Assembly: GCA_964531165.1 (NCBI GenBank)
Contig: CAZHEA010000096.1
Coordinates: 1-10,686, forward strand
DNA length: 10,686 nt
DNA from: SZUA-229 sp964531165
Lineage (GTDB): Bacteria > Pseudomonadota > Gammaproteobacteria > SZUA-229
Reading direction: 5' to 3'
The position numbers were made by a program, and so were the translations under genes. Below are positions 1 to 7,302 of this stretch, in pieces (within the stretch, counting starts at the first letter, position 1; each line of letters begins with the position of its first letter). Below the pieces are notes generated by a model. It was given only the letters and a program-made list of their open reading frames with translations, ran no database searches and was not told the DNA's origin.

Positions 1-275
1 CGACGAATAGTTCCGCCCTTACCCGCTGCATCCCTGCCTTCAAACAGGATAATCATGCGCTTCTTATTTTTCTCTAAATATTGCTGCATTTTTATTAATT
101 CAGCCTGAAAGGGTTTAAGATCCTCTTCCTGCTGGAACTTGCGATAAGCTTTTTTTCTGAGTTTTTTATATTCTTTTATCTTCAAATCTAAATCAGCCGT
201 ATCAGTAAATTCAGCACCCTCTACCAATGACAGTTTTTCTTCTTTTTGTGGTGTATCGTTTTGCTCGTTACTCAT
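1..275 (-). CDS. Polyphosphate kinase 2 (PPK2) family protein, N-terminal part
   Basis: The reading frame starts at the ATG complementary to 273-275 and runs off the window edge, leaving 91 complete codons. The start is supported by AGGAG nine bases upstream on the minus strand. The first 30 residues are acidic and polar (M-S-N-E-Q...). A charged helical stretch follows (KEYKKLRKKAYRKFQQEEDLKPFQAEL, split here: KEYKKLRKKAY then RKFQQEEDLKPFQ). A Walker A loop, FEGRDAAGKGGTI, sits at about residues 78-90 after the strand MIIL. That loop and the helix before it are typical of PPK2 enzymes, which move phosphate between polyphosphate and nucleotides in the cytoplasm. The Walker B and lid regions lie outside the window, so subclass (ADP, GDP or AMP preference) cannot be judged. 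The gene is divergent from the GGDEF-EAL gene across a 540-bp spacer. Confidence 0.88.
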   Translation of the reverse strand, partial: MSNEQNDTPQKEEKLSLVEGAEFTDTADLDLKIKEYKKLRKKAYRKFQQEEDLKPFQAELIKMQQYLEKNKKRMIILFEGRDAAGKGGTIR

Positions 276-389
276 TTATTTCAGCTCCTGCAATAGTTAA
301 TACTACAAAAATAAGGGAGAGTACTTCTATACTAAAATACTACGCCGACCTATCTTTCAATGCACCGAAAACGCTATATTTATTGATAC

Positions 390-408
390 AGGTCATTGTT
401 TTTGACCT
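390..408. repeat. Small inverted repeat AGGTCA-N7-TGACCT
   Basis: Perfect 6-bp arms (390-395 and 403-408) flank the T-rich spacer ttgtttt. It lies about 115 bp upstream of the PPK2 start codon, in the divergent spacer. It could be an operator for the PPK2 gene or a weak hairpin. The arms are short, so chance is a real alternative. Confidence 0.25.
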
Positions 409-489
409 CTTTAGATGACATTCACCAGTGAACAATAGTATAAGAAACATTGTAAATAGTAAGAACCCAATAATCTCAAAACAACCCAT

Positions 490-535
490 GGTCAGGCCTT
501 ACATTTCACATATGTGTAAATTATAAGGTCTGACC
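490..535. repeat. Imperfect 46-bp palindrome, REP/MITE-like
   Basis: The outer arms GGTCAGGCCTTA (490-501) and TAAGGTCTGACC (524-535) are complementary at 11 of 12 positions. An inner perfect 10-bp palindrome, CACATATGTG, lies at 507-516. Read on the minus strand from 536 the element begins GGGTCAGACCTTATAATTT. The same GGGTCAGA terminus begins the palindrome at 3108-3157. This fits a dispersed palindromic repeat of the REP or MITE type. It has no T-tract, so it is unlikely to be a simple terminator. Calling it mobile is inference. The rest of 419-780 shows no gene I can support. Confidence 0.6.
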
Positions 536-772
536 CTCAAACTGGTTATTCGGCACTTATGGACCATTAGGCCTATATAAACCGAACGTTCATTGTTCCT
601 GATTTATATGAAATATGTAAAAAACAATACACTGAAAGTAACACCTGTCCCTCTGCAAAAAATAAAAAGCTAACGATCAAACCTTTTCATTTCTAACATT
701 ATGAGCATCTGCTTTAAATCATCTCATAGATCATTCACGATCAAGCCCATCAGAAATTCTTAAATAATAAAC

Positions 773-800
773 TATACTCACGTAAGCCATAAAACTTACG
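773..800 (+). promoter_or_regulatory. Possible promoter -10 box and overlapping inverted repeat before the GGDEF-EAL gene
   Basis: TATACT at 773-778 matches the sigma-70 -10 consensus at five of six bases, but no good -35 box lies at the right distance. Just downstream, CGTAAG (781-786) and CTTACG (795-800) are perfect 6-bp inverted arms with an 8-base spacer, about where transcription would begin. The repeat could be an operator or a leader hairpin. This is inferred from position and sequence only. Confidence 0.3.
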
Positions 801-814
801 AAACACCTGTATTA

Positions 815-3082
815 ATGCATAAACCTTCCAACAATTCATCTTCTATACATCTTAAACAAACTGAACTGTTGTTTAAGGCCCTACCCTTATCCACTATAGG
901 AAGCCTTATCGCTGCTTTAGCTATAGTGTTGATTATAGGCCCCAGATCCGATCCGCAAAAAGCATGGGAATGGTTCTTTATAATGATGACGGTAAGCGCA
1001 TACCGATGGCTTACTGCATATTTTTATTCTGGATTAATCCCTGGCAGTGACGTCAGCAACAAATGGAATATCTACTTTAAGTCCGGTGCTTACATGGCTG
1101 CAGTTGTCTGGGGGTCAGCAATGTGGCTTATCTATCCGATTGGGTATCCGGAATATCAGGTGTTATTGATACTGGGCTTATGTGGAGTAGCCGGTGGCAC
1201 GTTAGCGGTTTTATCTTATGACAGTAAATTAATCGTTATCTACCATAGTATCCTTCTACTCATAATGGAAAGTCGTTTGTTATGGGAAAACCAGCAGTTT
1301 GCAATGGAGCTGGCAGCATTAAGCATATTGTACTTTGGCTTTTTAATGACGGGAGGGCACAAAATAGGTAAAAATTATGAGGAACTGATTACACTCAGAC
1401 AGGATACTGAAGAGCATAATCTCGTATTATTATCTACAACAGAAAAAATTGCACGCATTGGATACTGGCAGTGGGATATGCAATCACCTTTACTGAGTTT
1501 ATCTCTCAACCTGGCAAGAATGTGCAACTTGAACCGAAGAGAAGCATCCATGGAAGAGTGCATTAAAATGGTGCATCAAGATGACAGACGAAGAGTAAAA
1601 ATGGCAATAGAGTCTGTTGTAACAACGGGCAATGATGCCGTGGTTGAGTACCGAATCAAATCAGACAAAGACGATGACTGGGTTGTTATGAACCAGATCA
1701 TTAAGCGAATAGAAGATTCGCACGGTACTGTCTCAATTCTGGGAACGGTGCAGGACATCTCTATTATTAAATCGGCTGAAAAGAAAATTTTTGATATGGC
1801 GTACTTTGATGAGCTAACGGGTTTAGCTAATCGAAGCCACTTTCATCAGTACTTAACAGAACAGATAAAACAGTCAAAGAGAAAAAAATCCCGGCTTGCA
1901 ATACTCTATATAGATCTTGATGGATTCAAGGAAATAAATGACACTCTGGGCCACGATAAAGGCGATGAATATTTAAAGTACATCGCGACAAGCTTAAGAG
2001 ATCAGTTAAGAGAAATCGATTTTATTGCACGCCTGGGTGGTGATGAATTTTGTGTGATTCTTGAGGAAATTAATGAAGGAATAGATGCAAGCAATGTAGC
2101 TGACAGGTGCCTGGCATTATCTAAAAACACAATAGAAATCGGATCACAAGTTTATAGCCCCAGAATGAGCATAGGTATAGCGGTATATCCTGACGATGGA
2201 GAACAGGTCAACACCCTGTTAAAAGCTGCCGACACAGCTATGTATAGCGCTAAACAAAATGGTAAACAGTCATATGCATTTTATGATGCACAGATGACGA
2301 CAGACTCAATAGAAAGGTTACAGCTTGAAGCTGACCTGCAAAATGCGCTACTAAATAATGAGTTTGAGCTCTGGTACCAACCAAAAATAACTCTCAGTAG
2401 CGGAAAAATCACAGGGGTAGAAGCATTAATTCGCTGGCAGCATCCTGTGCGCGGGATGGTACCTCCGGATAAATTTATCAGTGTCGCTGAAAGAATCGGG
2501 CTCATTAATAATATAGGTGAATGGGTTTTAAATACCGCATGTCAGCAACAAAAAGTATGGAAAGAAAAAAAGACAAATATCAGTATGGCAATCAATATAT
2601 CATCAGAACATTTTAGTTCTAAATCGTTTTCAGAAAAAATTTCTCAGACAATAAATAATTTTGCATTACAGCCCGGTGACCTGGAGATAGAAATAACAGA
2701 AAGCCAGACACGTAACCCTGAGTCACATATAAAAATATGCAAGATGCTACAAAGCAAAGGCATCAAGGTCGCTATAGATGATTTTGGCACAGGCTATTCT
2801 TCGTTATCAGTATTAAAACAGCTTGCTATCGATACGCTTAAAGTAGACCAGGCATTTATCCGAGAACTTCCCCACGAACCGGCATCTGCATTAATGGTAA
2901 GTACCATTGTGAATATGTCACTGGCGCTGGGATATAATGTAGTGGCAGAAGGAGTTGAAACATTTGAACAGGCAAAGTTTTTACGCGATCTGGGTTGCCC
3001 AATGGTACAGGGTTATTATTTTAGTAAGCCGGTTACCGCCGATAAAATATTAGAGCTGGTAGAAAACACTTATACTTTTTAA
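815..3082 (+). CDS. Membrane-anchored PAS-GGDEF-EAL cyclic-di-GMP signalling protein
   Basis: This 755-residue protein has about six hydrophobic segments in residues 20-180 (about 23-42, 50-73, 88-108, 113-135, 138-152, 163-180), forming an MHYT/MASE-like membrane sensor region I cannot assign to a named family. A PAS-like domain (about 205-320, ending GTVQDIS) follows, then GGDEF (about 325-490) and EAL (about 500-755). The diguanylate cyclase signature is intact: G408-G409-D410-E411-F412 preceded by the I-site R399-E-I-D402 at the canonical five-residue spacing. The phosphodiesterase residues are also intact: E536-A-L, N594, E626, D655-D656-F-G-T-G, K676, E712 and Q732-G. Both cyclic-di-GMP synthesis and breakdown are therefore possible. 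Which dominates cannot be read from sequence. The Shine-Dalgarno before the ATG is weak, but the frame has no better upstream start. The gene appears to be monocistronic. Confidence 0.93.
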   Translation: MHKPSNNSSSIHLKQTELLFKALPLSTIGSLIAALAIVLIIGPRSDPQKAWEWFFIMMTVSAYRWLTAYFYSGLIPGSDVSNKWNIYFKSGAYMAAVVWGSAMWLIYPIGYPEYQVLLILGLCGVAGGTLAVLSYDSKLIVIYHSILLLIMESRLLWENQQFAMELAALSILYFGFLMTGGHKIGKNYEELITLRQDTEEHNLVLLSTTEKIARIGYWQWDMQSPLLSLSLNLARMCNLNRREASMEECIKMVHQDDRRRVKMAIESVVTTGNDAVVEYRIKSDKDDDWVVMNQIIKRIEDSHGTVSILGTVQDISIIKSAEKKIFDMAYFDELTGLANRSHFHQYLTEQIKQSKRKKSRLAILYIDLDGFKEINDTLGHDKGDEYLKYIATSLRDQLREIDFIARLGGDEFCVILEEINEGIDASNVADRCLALSKNTIEIGSQVYSPRMSIGIAVYPDDGEQVNTLLKAADTAMYSAKQNGKQSYAFYDAQMTTDSIERLQLEADLQNALLNNEFELWYQPKITLSSGKITGVEALIRWQHPVRGMVPPDKFISVAERIGLINNIGEWVLNTACQQQKVWKEKKTNISMAINISSEHFSSKSFSEKISQTINNFALQPGDLEIEITESQTRNPESHIKICKMLQSKGIKVAIDDFGTGYSSLSVLKQLAIDTLKVDQAFIRELPHEPASALMVSTIVNMSLALGYNVVAEGVETFEQAKFLRDLGCPMVQGYYFSKPVTADKILELVENTYTF

Positions 3083-3107
3083 TTGACGCGAAAACAGCAC
3101 GATAACA

Positions 3108-3157
3108 GGGCCAGAGAATAATAAGCTCTAATATTAGAAACTATTGATCTCTGACCC
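3108..3157. repeat. Imperfect 50-bp palindrome, REP/MITE-like
   Basis: The arms 3108-3122 (GGGCCAGAGAATAAT) and 3143-3157 (ATTGATCTCTGACCC) are complementary at 12 of 15 positions. The centre is a perfect 12-bp palindrome, TCTAATATTAGA (3127-3138), on exactly the same axis of symmetry (3132.5). On the minus strand it begins GGGTCAGAGATCAAT, sharing the GGGTCAGA terminus with the element at 490-535. It lies 25 bp after the GGDEF-EAL stop codon. It may contribute to transcript ending or mRNA stability, but no T-run follows. Mobile-repeat origin is inference. Confidence 0.6.
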
Positions 3158-3184
3158 GCCTTATTCGAAACCTCCGAGCGAAAT

Positions 3185-3202
3185 ACTAGCCATTTGGCTA
3201 GT
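3185..3202. promoter_or_regulatory. Perfect 18-bp palindrome, operator-like, upstream of the FG-GAP gene
   Basis: The 8-bp arms ACTAGCCA (3185-3192) and TGGCTAGT (3195-3202) are separated by only two T residues. The loop is too short for a normal RNA hairpin, so a binding site for a dimeric regulator is more likely. A possible -10 box, TATGAT, lies at 3225-3230, which would place the palindrome at or just upstream of the -35 position. The match to a -35 consensus is poor. The regulator is unknown. Confidence 0.4.
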
Positions 3203-3299
3203 GTGAATTCAAACACCCTGTCTATATGATCATACCTATTCTAATTTTATATATGGACAGCTGTCAGTCACTATCCTGGCGGCTTTAAAAGGTAATTAA

Positions 3300-5459
3300 A
3301 TGTTGTTAAATTCACCCGTTCGATCTTTCTGTCACATCTCTTCACATCTTATTTTACTCACCTCTCTTGTTGCAGCACCGGCCTTTGCGGTTGATAGCGA
3401 CAGTGATGGCGTTAATGATGCCACCGAAATCTTCTACGGCTTTGACCCTTCCAATGCCGCCAGCACACCCATACTCATTCACGAAGTATCTCAGCTTATC
3501 TATGGTGCTAATGCACAATATGGTTTTGGCTCTGCTGCAAAAGTGGCGGGCGACGTTAATAATGATGGTGTGCAGGACTTTATTGTTGGCGCTTCCGGCA
3601 GCAACTTGAACACCGGCTTTGCTTATGTCTATTCCGGCATTGACGGTACCGAATTATACGCATTTACCGGCGATTCAAATGATGACCGCTTTGGTGAATC
3701 CGTTAGTGGTGCAGGTGATGTGAATAATGACGGCTACGATGATTTCATCATTGGTGCACCGGCTGATGATAACGGCGGCAACCGCGCCGGTAGTGCCACC
3801 GTATATTCAGGTATCGATGGTAGTGTGCTGTATTCATACGATGGCACATTCAGCACCTTTGGTGCAGGGTTAGGTAGTTCTGTGAGCGGCCTGGGCGACG
3901 TTAATAACGATAACTATGATGACTTTCTGATTGGCGCTTTTTGCCAGGCCAATGCAAGTGGTGCCTGCGCAGGTGTTGCCCGTTTATACTCAGGTATAGA
4001 TGGCAGCGTGCTATACACCTTTAATGGCCAGTCATTTTCAGGTAATAGCGAACAACTGGGTGACTCCATTAGTGGTGGCGCTGATATTAATAATGATAAT
4101 GTGCCGGATATCATCGTATCCGCACATGCTTATTATGATGGTGTTAACGTACCGGGACGTGTCTATGTTTACTCAGGCAAAGACCGCACGTTGCTACACA
4201 CATTGACCGGCGGTGATACCGCAAGGGGCAAGTTCGGTAATTCTACTAATGGCACAGGCGTGAGTGGTTTAAGTGATATTAACGCTGACAACTGTGATGA
4301 TATTATCGTGGGTTCTCAGGACGAAGATAATGCCAATGGAAATAGCTACGGTGTCGTACGTGTTTATTCTGGCTGTGACGGCTCGGTTTTATTAACCATT
4401 ATTGGTGATAACGGCAATAATGATTTTGGTCGTTCGGTTGCAGATGCAGGTGATATTGATGGTGATGAGATAAATGACATTATCGTCGGTGGATCCAATG
4501 AATCACGTAACGGAAACTTTAACGGAACCGCTCGTTTTTACTCCGGTGCCGATGGCAGTGAAATTTTACACAATACTTTTTTTGCACCATCAGCAGGGCC
4601 TTTTTTTGGTACCCAGCAAGCTTCCCGTTTTGGTCACGCTATTAGTAGCATGGGCGATTTGAATAGTGACGGCATTGCTGATTTTATTATTGGCGCTGAG
4701 AATGAGAACGATGAAACCGGCGCATCTGTTGTTTTGGGTACCGGCACATTACGTCTGTATCTCAGCAACATAAGTAATGTATTATCCGATACCACCGCAC
4801 CGGTTATTTTGTTAACCGGCAGCACAACAATCAATCGCTCTGTGGGAGGAACTTACACCGACGCCGGCGCAACTGCGAGCGATGATACTGATGGTAATAT
4901 TAGCGCCAACATTATTACGGTTAATCCGGTAAATGTAAACATTGTAGATAGTTACATTATTACCTATAACATCAGTGATGCAGCGGGGAATGCTGCAACC
5001 GAAGTCACCCGCACAGTTAATGTTATTGCAGCACCTGACACCACGCCGAATGCATTTAGTTTTACTGATGCCACCGGTGCAGAAAATAATGCACTGATCG
5101 TTTCGAATGTGATTACTATCAGCGGCATCGATGCGCAAACCCCAATCAGCATTAACGGTGGTGAAATGTCAGTTAATGGCGGTGCTTATACCTCAACATC
5201 AGGCACAGTTGTAAATGGCAATACGGTGCAATTACGTGCTACTTCTTCAAATTCATCGCTAAGCACAAAATCGGTAACACTAACCATAGGTGGCGTTAGT
5301 GGTCAGTTTGATATTACGACTGCTGACTCAAGCAATTCGGGCACTACCCCGACATCGAGCTCGTCCGGGTCTCTGTCCGTTTATCTGCTGATACTTACTT
5401 CACTGTTAGCCTTTTTTCGTCGAGTGAATAACATAAGGCTAACTCAGCGCGAAGTATAA
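3300..5459 (+). CDS. Secreted FG-GAP seven-bladed propeller protein with Ig-like domains and GlyGly-CTERM-like tail
   Basis: This 719-residue protein starts at an ATG preceded by AAAAGG seven bases upstream. A signal peptide ends at A-F-A30. A calcium-type D-S-D-G-V-N-D motif (34-40) follows. Seven FG-GAP repeats, each with a D-x-N-x-D/N-x-x-x-D calcium loop, start at about D85, D140, D200, D262, D326, D385 and D453. This is the number needed for a closed seven-bladed beta-propeller like the integrin alpha head. Residues 497-576 resemble DUF5011/HYR Ig-like domains (DTTAPVILLTG...). Residues 580-675 are a second Ig-like module (INGGEMSVNGGAYTS). The C-terminus is a Ser-rich linker (677-690), a hydrophobic segment (about 692-706) and R707-R708, as in GlyGly-CTERM rhombosortase substrates, although the Gly-Gly is only S-S-G. 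It is probably cell-surface or secreted, for adhesion or matrix binding. The role is inferred. Confidence 0.88.
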   Translation: MLLNSPVRSFCHISSHLILLTSLVAAPAFAVDSDSDGVNDATEIFYGFDPSNAASTPILIHEVSQLIYGANAQYGFGSAAKVAGDVNNDGVQDFIVGASGSNLNTGFAYVYSGIDGTELYAFTGDSNDDRFGESVSGAGDVNNDGYDDFIIGAPADDNGGNRAGSATVYSGIDGSVLYSYDGTFSTFGAGLGSSVSGLGDVNNDNYDDFLIGAFCQANASGACAGVARLYSGIDGSVLYTFNGQSFSGNSEQLGDSISGGADINNDNVPDIIVSAHAYYDGVNVPGRVYVYSGKDRTLLHTLTGGDTARGKFGNSTNGTGVSGLSDINADNCDDIIVGSQDEDNANGNSYGVVRVYSGCDGSVLLTIIGDNGNNDFGRSVADAGDIDGDEINDIIVGGSNESRNGNFNGTARFYSGADGSEILHNTFFAPSAGPFFGTQQASRFGHAISSMGDLNSDGIADFIIGAENENDETGASVVLGTGTLRLYLSNISNVLSDTTAPVILLTGSTTINRSVGGTYTDAGATASDDTDGNISANIITVNPVNVNIVDSYIITYNISDAAGNAATEVTRTVNVIAAPDTTPNAFSFTDATGAENNALIVSNVITISGIDAQTPISINGGEMSVNGGAYTSTSGTVVNGNTVQLRATSSNSSLSTKSVTLTIGGVSGQFDITTADSSNSGTTPTSSSSGSLSVYLLILTSLLAFFRRVNNIRLTQREV

Positions 5460-5517
5460 CGTGCGGCTTATGCTTATTATGAACGCATATCAAATCAGCT
5501 TAAAAAAATAATAACAT

Positions 5518-5562
5518 CCAGATAGCTCTTTTTATAAATCGAGCTATCTGGGCTTATTTTAT
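5518..5562 (+). terminator. Rho-independent terminator-like hairpin after the FG-GAP gene
   Basis: Perfect 11-bp arms CCAGATAGCTC (5518-5528) and GAGCTATCTGG (5541-5551) flank a 12-base T/A-rich loop. A T-rich stretch (GCTTATTTTATT) follows. It lies about 58 bp after the stop codon at 5459. The stem is only moderately GC-rich, but the position and T-rich tail fit an intrinsic terminator. Confidence 0.72.
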
Positions 5563-5664
5563 TACCGTAAATATCAATTCACTCCACCTGTTAAATAATC
5601 CAAACTTCAGCTTCCATTATGGTTTATTAATAATCACGTTTAACCACTTCAACCCAATAATAAT

Positions 5665-5685
5665 TGGCTGATTACAAATCAGCCA
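5665..5685. repeat. Stem-loop at the 3' end of the macro-domain remnant
   Basis: TGGCTGATT (5665-5673) and AATCAGCCA (5677-5685) form a perfect 9-bp stem around the 3-base loop ACA. It overlaps the stop codon of the minus-strand remnant. No T-tract follows on either strand, so a terminator role is weak. It may be a breakpoint relic from the deletion. Confidence 0.45.
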
Positions 5686-5870
5686 CTCTTAAAATCTGCA
5701 CCAACAAGAGCAATCACAATAGACCTATAATTTTGACTATCAGCAAGATGCAAAGCATTGCGCACTGAGAGACGAATAGTCTGTTCTGTTACGACCCAAA
5801 GCATATTAATTTCTGCGACGTGAATTATTGCTTTAAACGGCAAGTCACCCTTGATTACTGATAGCTGCAT
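5679..5870 (-). pseudogene. Decayed macro-domain (ADP-ribose-binding) protein with internal deletion
   Basis: The frame encodes 63 residues and reads M-Q-L-S-V-I-K-G-D-L, a typical macro-domain first strand. It then jumps directly to PFKAIIHVAEINMLW and SVRNALHLADSQNYRSI, which match the late part of the macro-domain family with I-I-H-V-A-G-I-N and S-V-R-N-A-L blocks. About 75-85 residues that normally lie between, including the ADP-ribose-binding loop, are missing. The end (VGADFKSG, then stop) lies where intact members have V-G-A/G-G-G-type glycine-rich residues and continue further, so the C-terminus is also truncated or frameshifted. Intact macro domains bind or hydrolyse ADP-ribose derivatives. 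This copy should be inactive. No Shine-Dalgarno is visible. Family identity rests on recalled patterns, not a search. Confidence 0.55.
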
Positions 5871-5926
5871 GTGTAATAGTAAAGACGGCTGATGGCACTA
5901 ATTTACGCCATAAATCTAATGACTCT

Positions 5927-5941
5927 CATGATTAAATCATG
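5927..5941. promoter_or_regulatory. 15-bp odd palindrome upstream of the LysM gene
   Basis: CATGATT (5927-5933) and AATCATG (5935-5941) are perfect 7-bp arms around a single central A. The site ends 18 bp before the start codon at 5960. It may be an operator for the LysM gene, or a chance palindrome in AT-rich DNA. Confidence 0.3.
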
Positions 5942-5959
5942 CGCTGACACGGGTAGGAC

Positions 5960-6640
5960 ATGAAACTATCTCGACATATTATTTTTATTTTCTGTTTTTT
6001 TGTCATGCTAACTACGCAGGCAGCTAACAACATTTCTGTTACAACCAGCGCTAATGAAACATCCCGCAACCGTTATCAATTAAAACAGGGGGATACCCTC
6101 TGGAACATTGCCCGAAGCAGATACGGTAATCGCCACTACTCCACTATTATTATAACTCATAATAATATTTCCAGACCCGAAAGCCTTAGCATCGGAACAA
6201 GCATTAATACGCCTGATATTGATATTTTACTTCAGCAGGAAGGTGTGTACGCAATCCTACAATATGAGATGCCGCTAATTTTGCAGGCTTATCTGTTATT
6301 TACCGAAAATGAAGCCACATTAATTGAATCTCGCCTTAACAACAGAAAGCAAAGAATCGTCTCCATACCTGAAAAAGCCCGCTACGATCTATCCATGGCA
6401 TCTGAAATAATACTACAGGCTAAAAATATTCTGACCAGAAACTCGATATCAGACTCAAACTTTAAAAACAGAATTGCCGCGCAATTACAGCCACTTTCCA
6501 TTGCTTTGCGCGAGCTATCAGCTGGCTCCAATGATGGTTACGGCTATGATACCGACATGATTCACCAGCGCATTGTCCGTATCATCGACTATGCGATTCA
6601 CTGGTCAAGGCAAAACGCTGATCACAAACCACAGACTTAA
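5960..6640 (+). CDS. Exported LysM-domain protein of unknown role
   Basis: This 226-residue protein has a signal peptide (MKLSRHIIFIFCFFVMLTTQA, cleavage near residue 21). One LysM module follows at about residues 38-83 (YQLKQGDTLWNIARSRYGN, ending INTPDI). LysM modules bind GlcNAc-containing glycans such as peptidoglycan. Residues 84-215 are mostly alpha-helical (for example VYAILQYEMPLILQAYLLF and EIILQAKNIL), with no motif I recognise. The start gives the signal peptide directly, although the AGGA before it is only one base from the ATG, so initiation signals are suboptimal. The stop codon is followed after one base by the ATG of the next gene, which points to co-transcription. The protein probably acts in the periplasm or cell wall. 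The partner in the next gene is a membrane protein, so a peptidoglycan-associated complex is possible but unproven. Confidence 0.82.
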   Translation: MKLSRHIIFIFCFFVMLTTQAANNISVTTSANETSRNRYQLKQGDTLWNIARSRYGNRHYSTIIITHNNISRPESLSIGTSINTPDIDILLQQEGVYAILQYEMPLILQAYLLFTENEATLIESRLNNRKQRIVSIPEKARYDLSMASEIILQAKNILTRNSISDSNFKNRIAAQLQPLSIALRELSAGSNDGYGYDTDMIHQRIVRIIDYAIHWSRQNADHKPQT

Positions 6641-6641
6641 T

Positions 6642-7145
6642 ATGAAAGCATTCACTCACTGGCTAAAACAGATCCTGCCACCTTTAACATTATTATTATT
6701 TCTTTCTAAAAATGGAATTTCGCTTACTTTTTTATCTGGTGTATCTCTGATTTTCTTATTGATCAGTATTATCAGCATTTCGATTAAATTATTTAATTTT
6801 AGTAAACATAAAAAACACCTTCTCAGGCCGGCACTCACTTCCATTATTGCGATTGGCATTAATCTTCATTCTCAACACTCATATAACATTGCAAAAGATG
6901 AATTTTATTTAATCGCACGCAAAATTGAATCCTACTGTGACAACAACACACGCTGCCCGGACAAAATGCAGGGATGGGAGAAACTCAAAAAAGGAATGCA
7001 ATACAAAAAGCTTATAGGTGGCAGCATTACTTACCCGGTTATTTATACTCCCCATGATAAAACCTTTGAACTTTATATGAAAAGGTTTACTGATCTGGGA
7101 CTGATATATATTGGAAGCCAAAATCGAGATCATTTAAGGAAGTAA
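6642..7145 (+). CDS. Small membrane protein of unknown function, coupled to the LysM gene
   Basis: I choose the ATG at 6642 (167 residues). It lies one base after the LysM stop codon at 6638-6640, and the sequence then begins M-K-A-F, as expected for a start before a hydrophobic segment. A longer frame starting at 6573 would overlap the LysM gene by 68 bases. Hydrophobic segments lie at about residues 11-21, 28-51 and 62-75. The remaining 90 residues are soluble and likely periplasmic. They include C99 and C105 (CDNNTRC), which may form a disulfide, and a short helix-turn pattern (IARKIESYCDNNTRCPDK) that loosely resembles the small soluble parts of pilin-like or GspG-like proteins. No named family is recognised. 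The Shine-Dalgarno is weak, which fits translational coupling. A weak terminator-like hairpin follows. The LysM protein's partner role is inferred from adjacency. Confidence 0.72.
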   Translation: MKAFTHWLKQILPPLTLLLFLSKNGISLTFLSGVSLIFLLISIISISIKLFNFSKHKKHLLRPALTSIIAIGINLHSQHSYNIAKDEFYLIARKIESYCDNNTRCPDKMQGWEKLKKGMQYKKLIGGSITYPVIYTPHDKTFELYMKRFTDLGLIYIGSQNRDHLRK

Positions 7146-7146
7146 G

Positions 7147-7165
7147 GACAGTTACATACTGTTTT
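7147..7165 (+). terminator. Weak terminator-like hairpin after the LysM operon
   Basis: ACAGT (7148-7152) pairs with ACTGT (7158-7162) around TACAT, extended by G-T pairs, and TTTT follows at 7162-7165. It begins two bases after the stop codon at 7145. The stem is short, so this is only suggestive. Confidence 0.3.
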
Positions 7166-7302
7166 AACAATGACTTTTCATGGAGCGTTCCGTTTAAAAG
7201 GTTAATCACTTATATCACACCAACTCAACCATGATAATAAACAAAATTTAGCCTGCTTCTCTTACCACTCACTACATTTATTATTTATCAAAACCATTTA
7301 CC

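Noticed and set aside
227..418. 63-codon plus-strand frame
   Set aside because: It overlaps the PPK2 start region in antisense, has no Shine-Dalgarno and no recognisable product.
4812..5138. 108-codon minus-strand frame
   Set aside because: Antisense shadow of the FG-GAP gene's Ig-like domains. The Cys/Asn-rich product reflects the repeats of the coding strand.
6573..7145. Longer start for the membrane protein
   Set aside because: It would overlap the LysM gene by 68 bases, adds a non-hydrophobic stretch, and the ATG at 6642 sits one base after the LysM stop.
7204..7219. Second CRP site near the LysM operon end
   Set aside because: Only the right half (TCACA) matches. The left half (AATCA) agrees at two of five bases.
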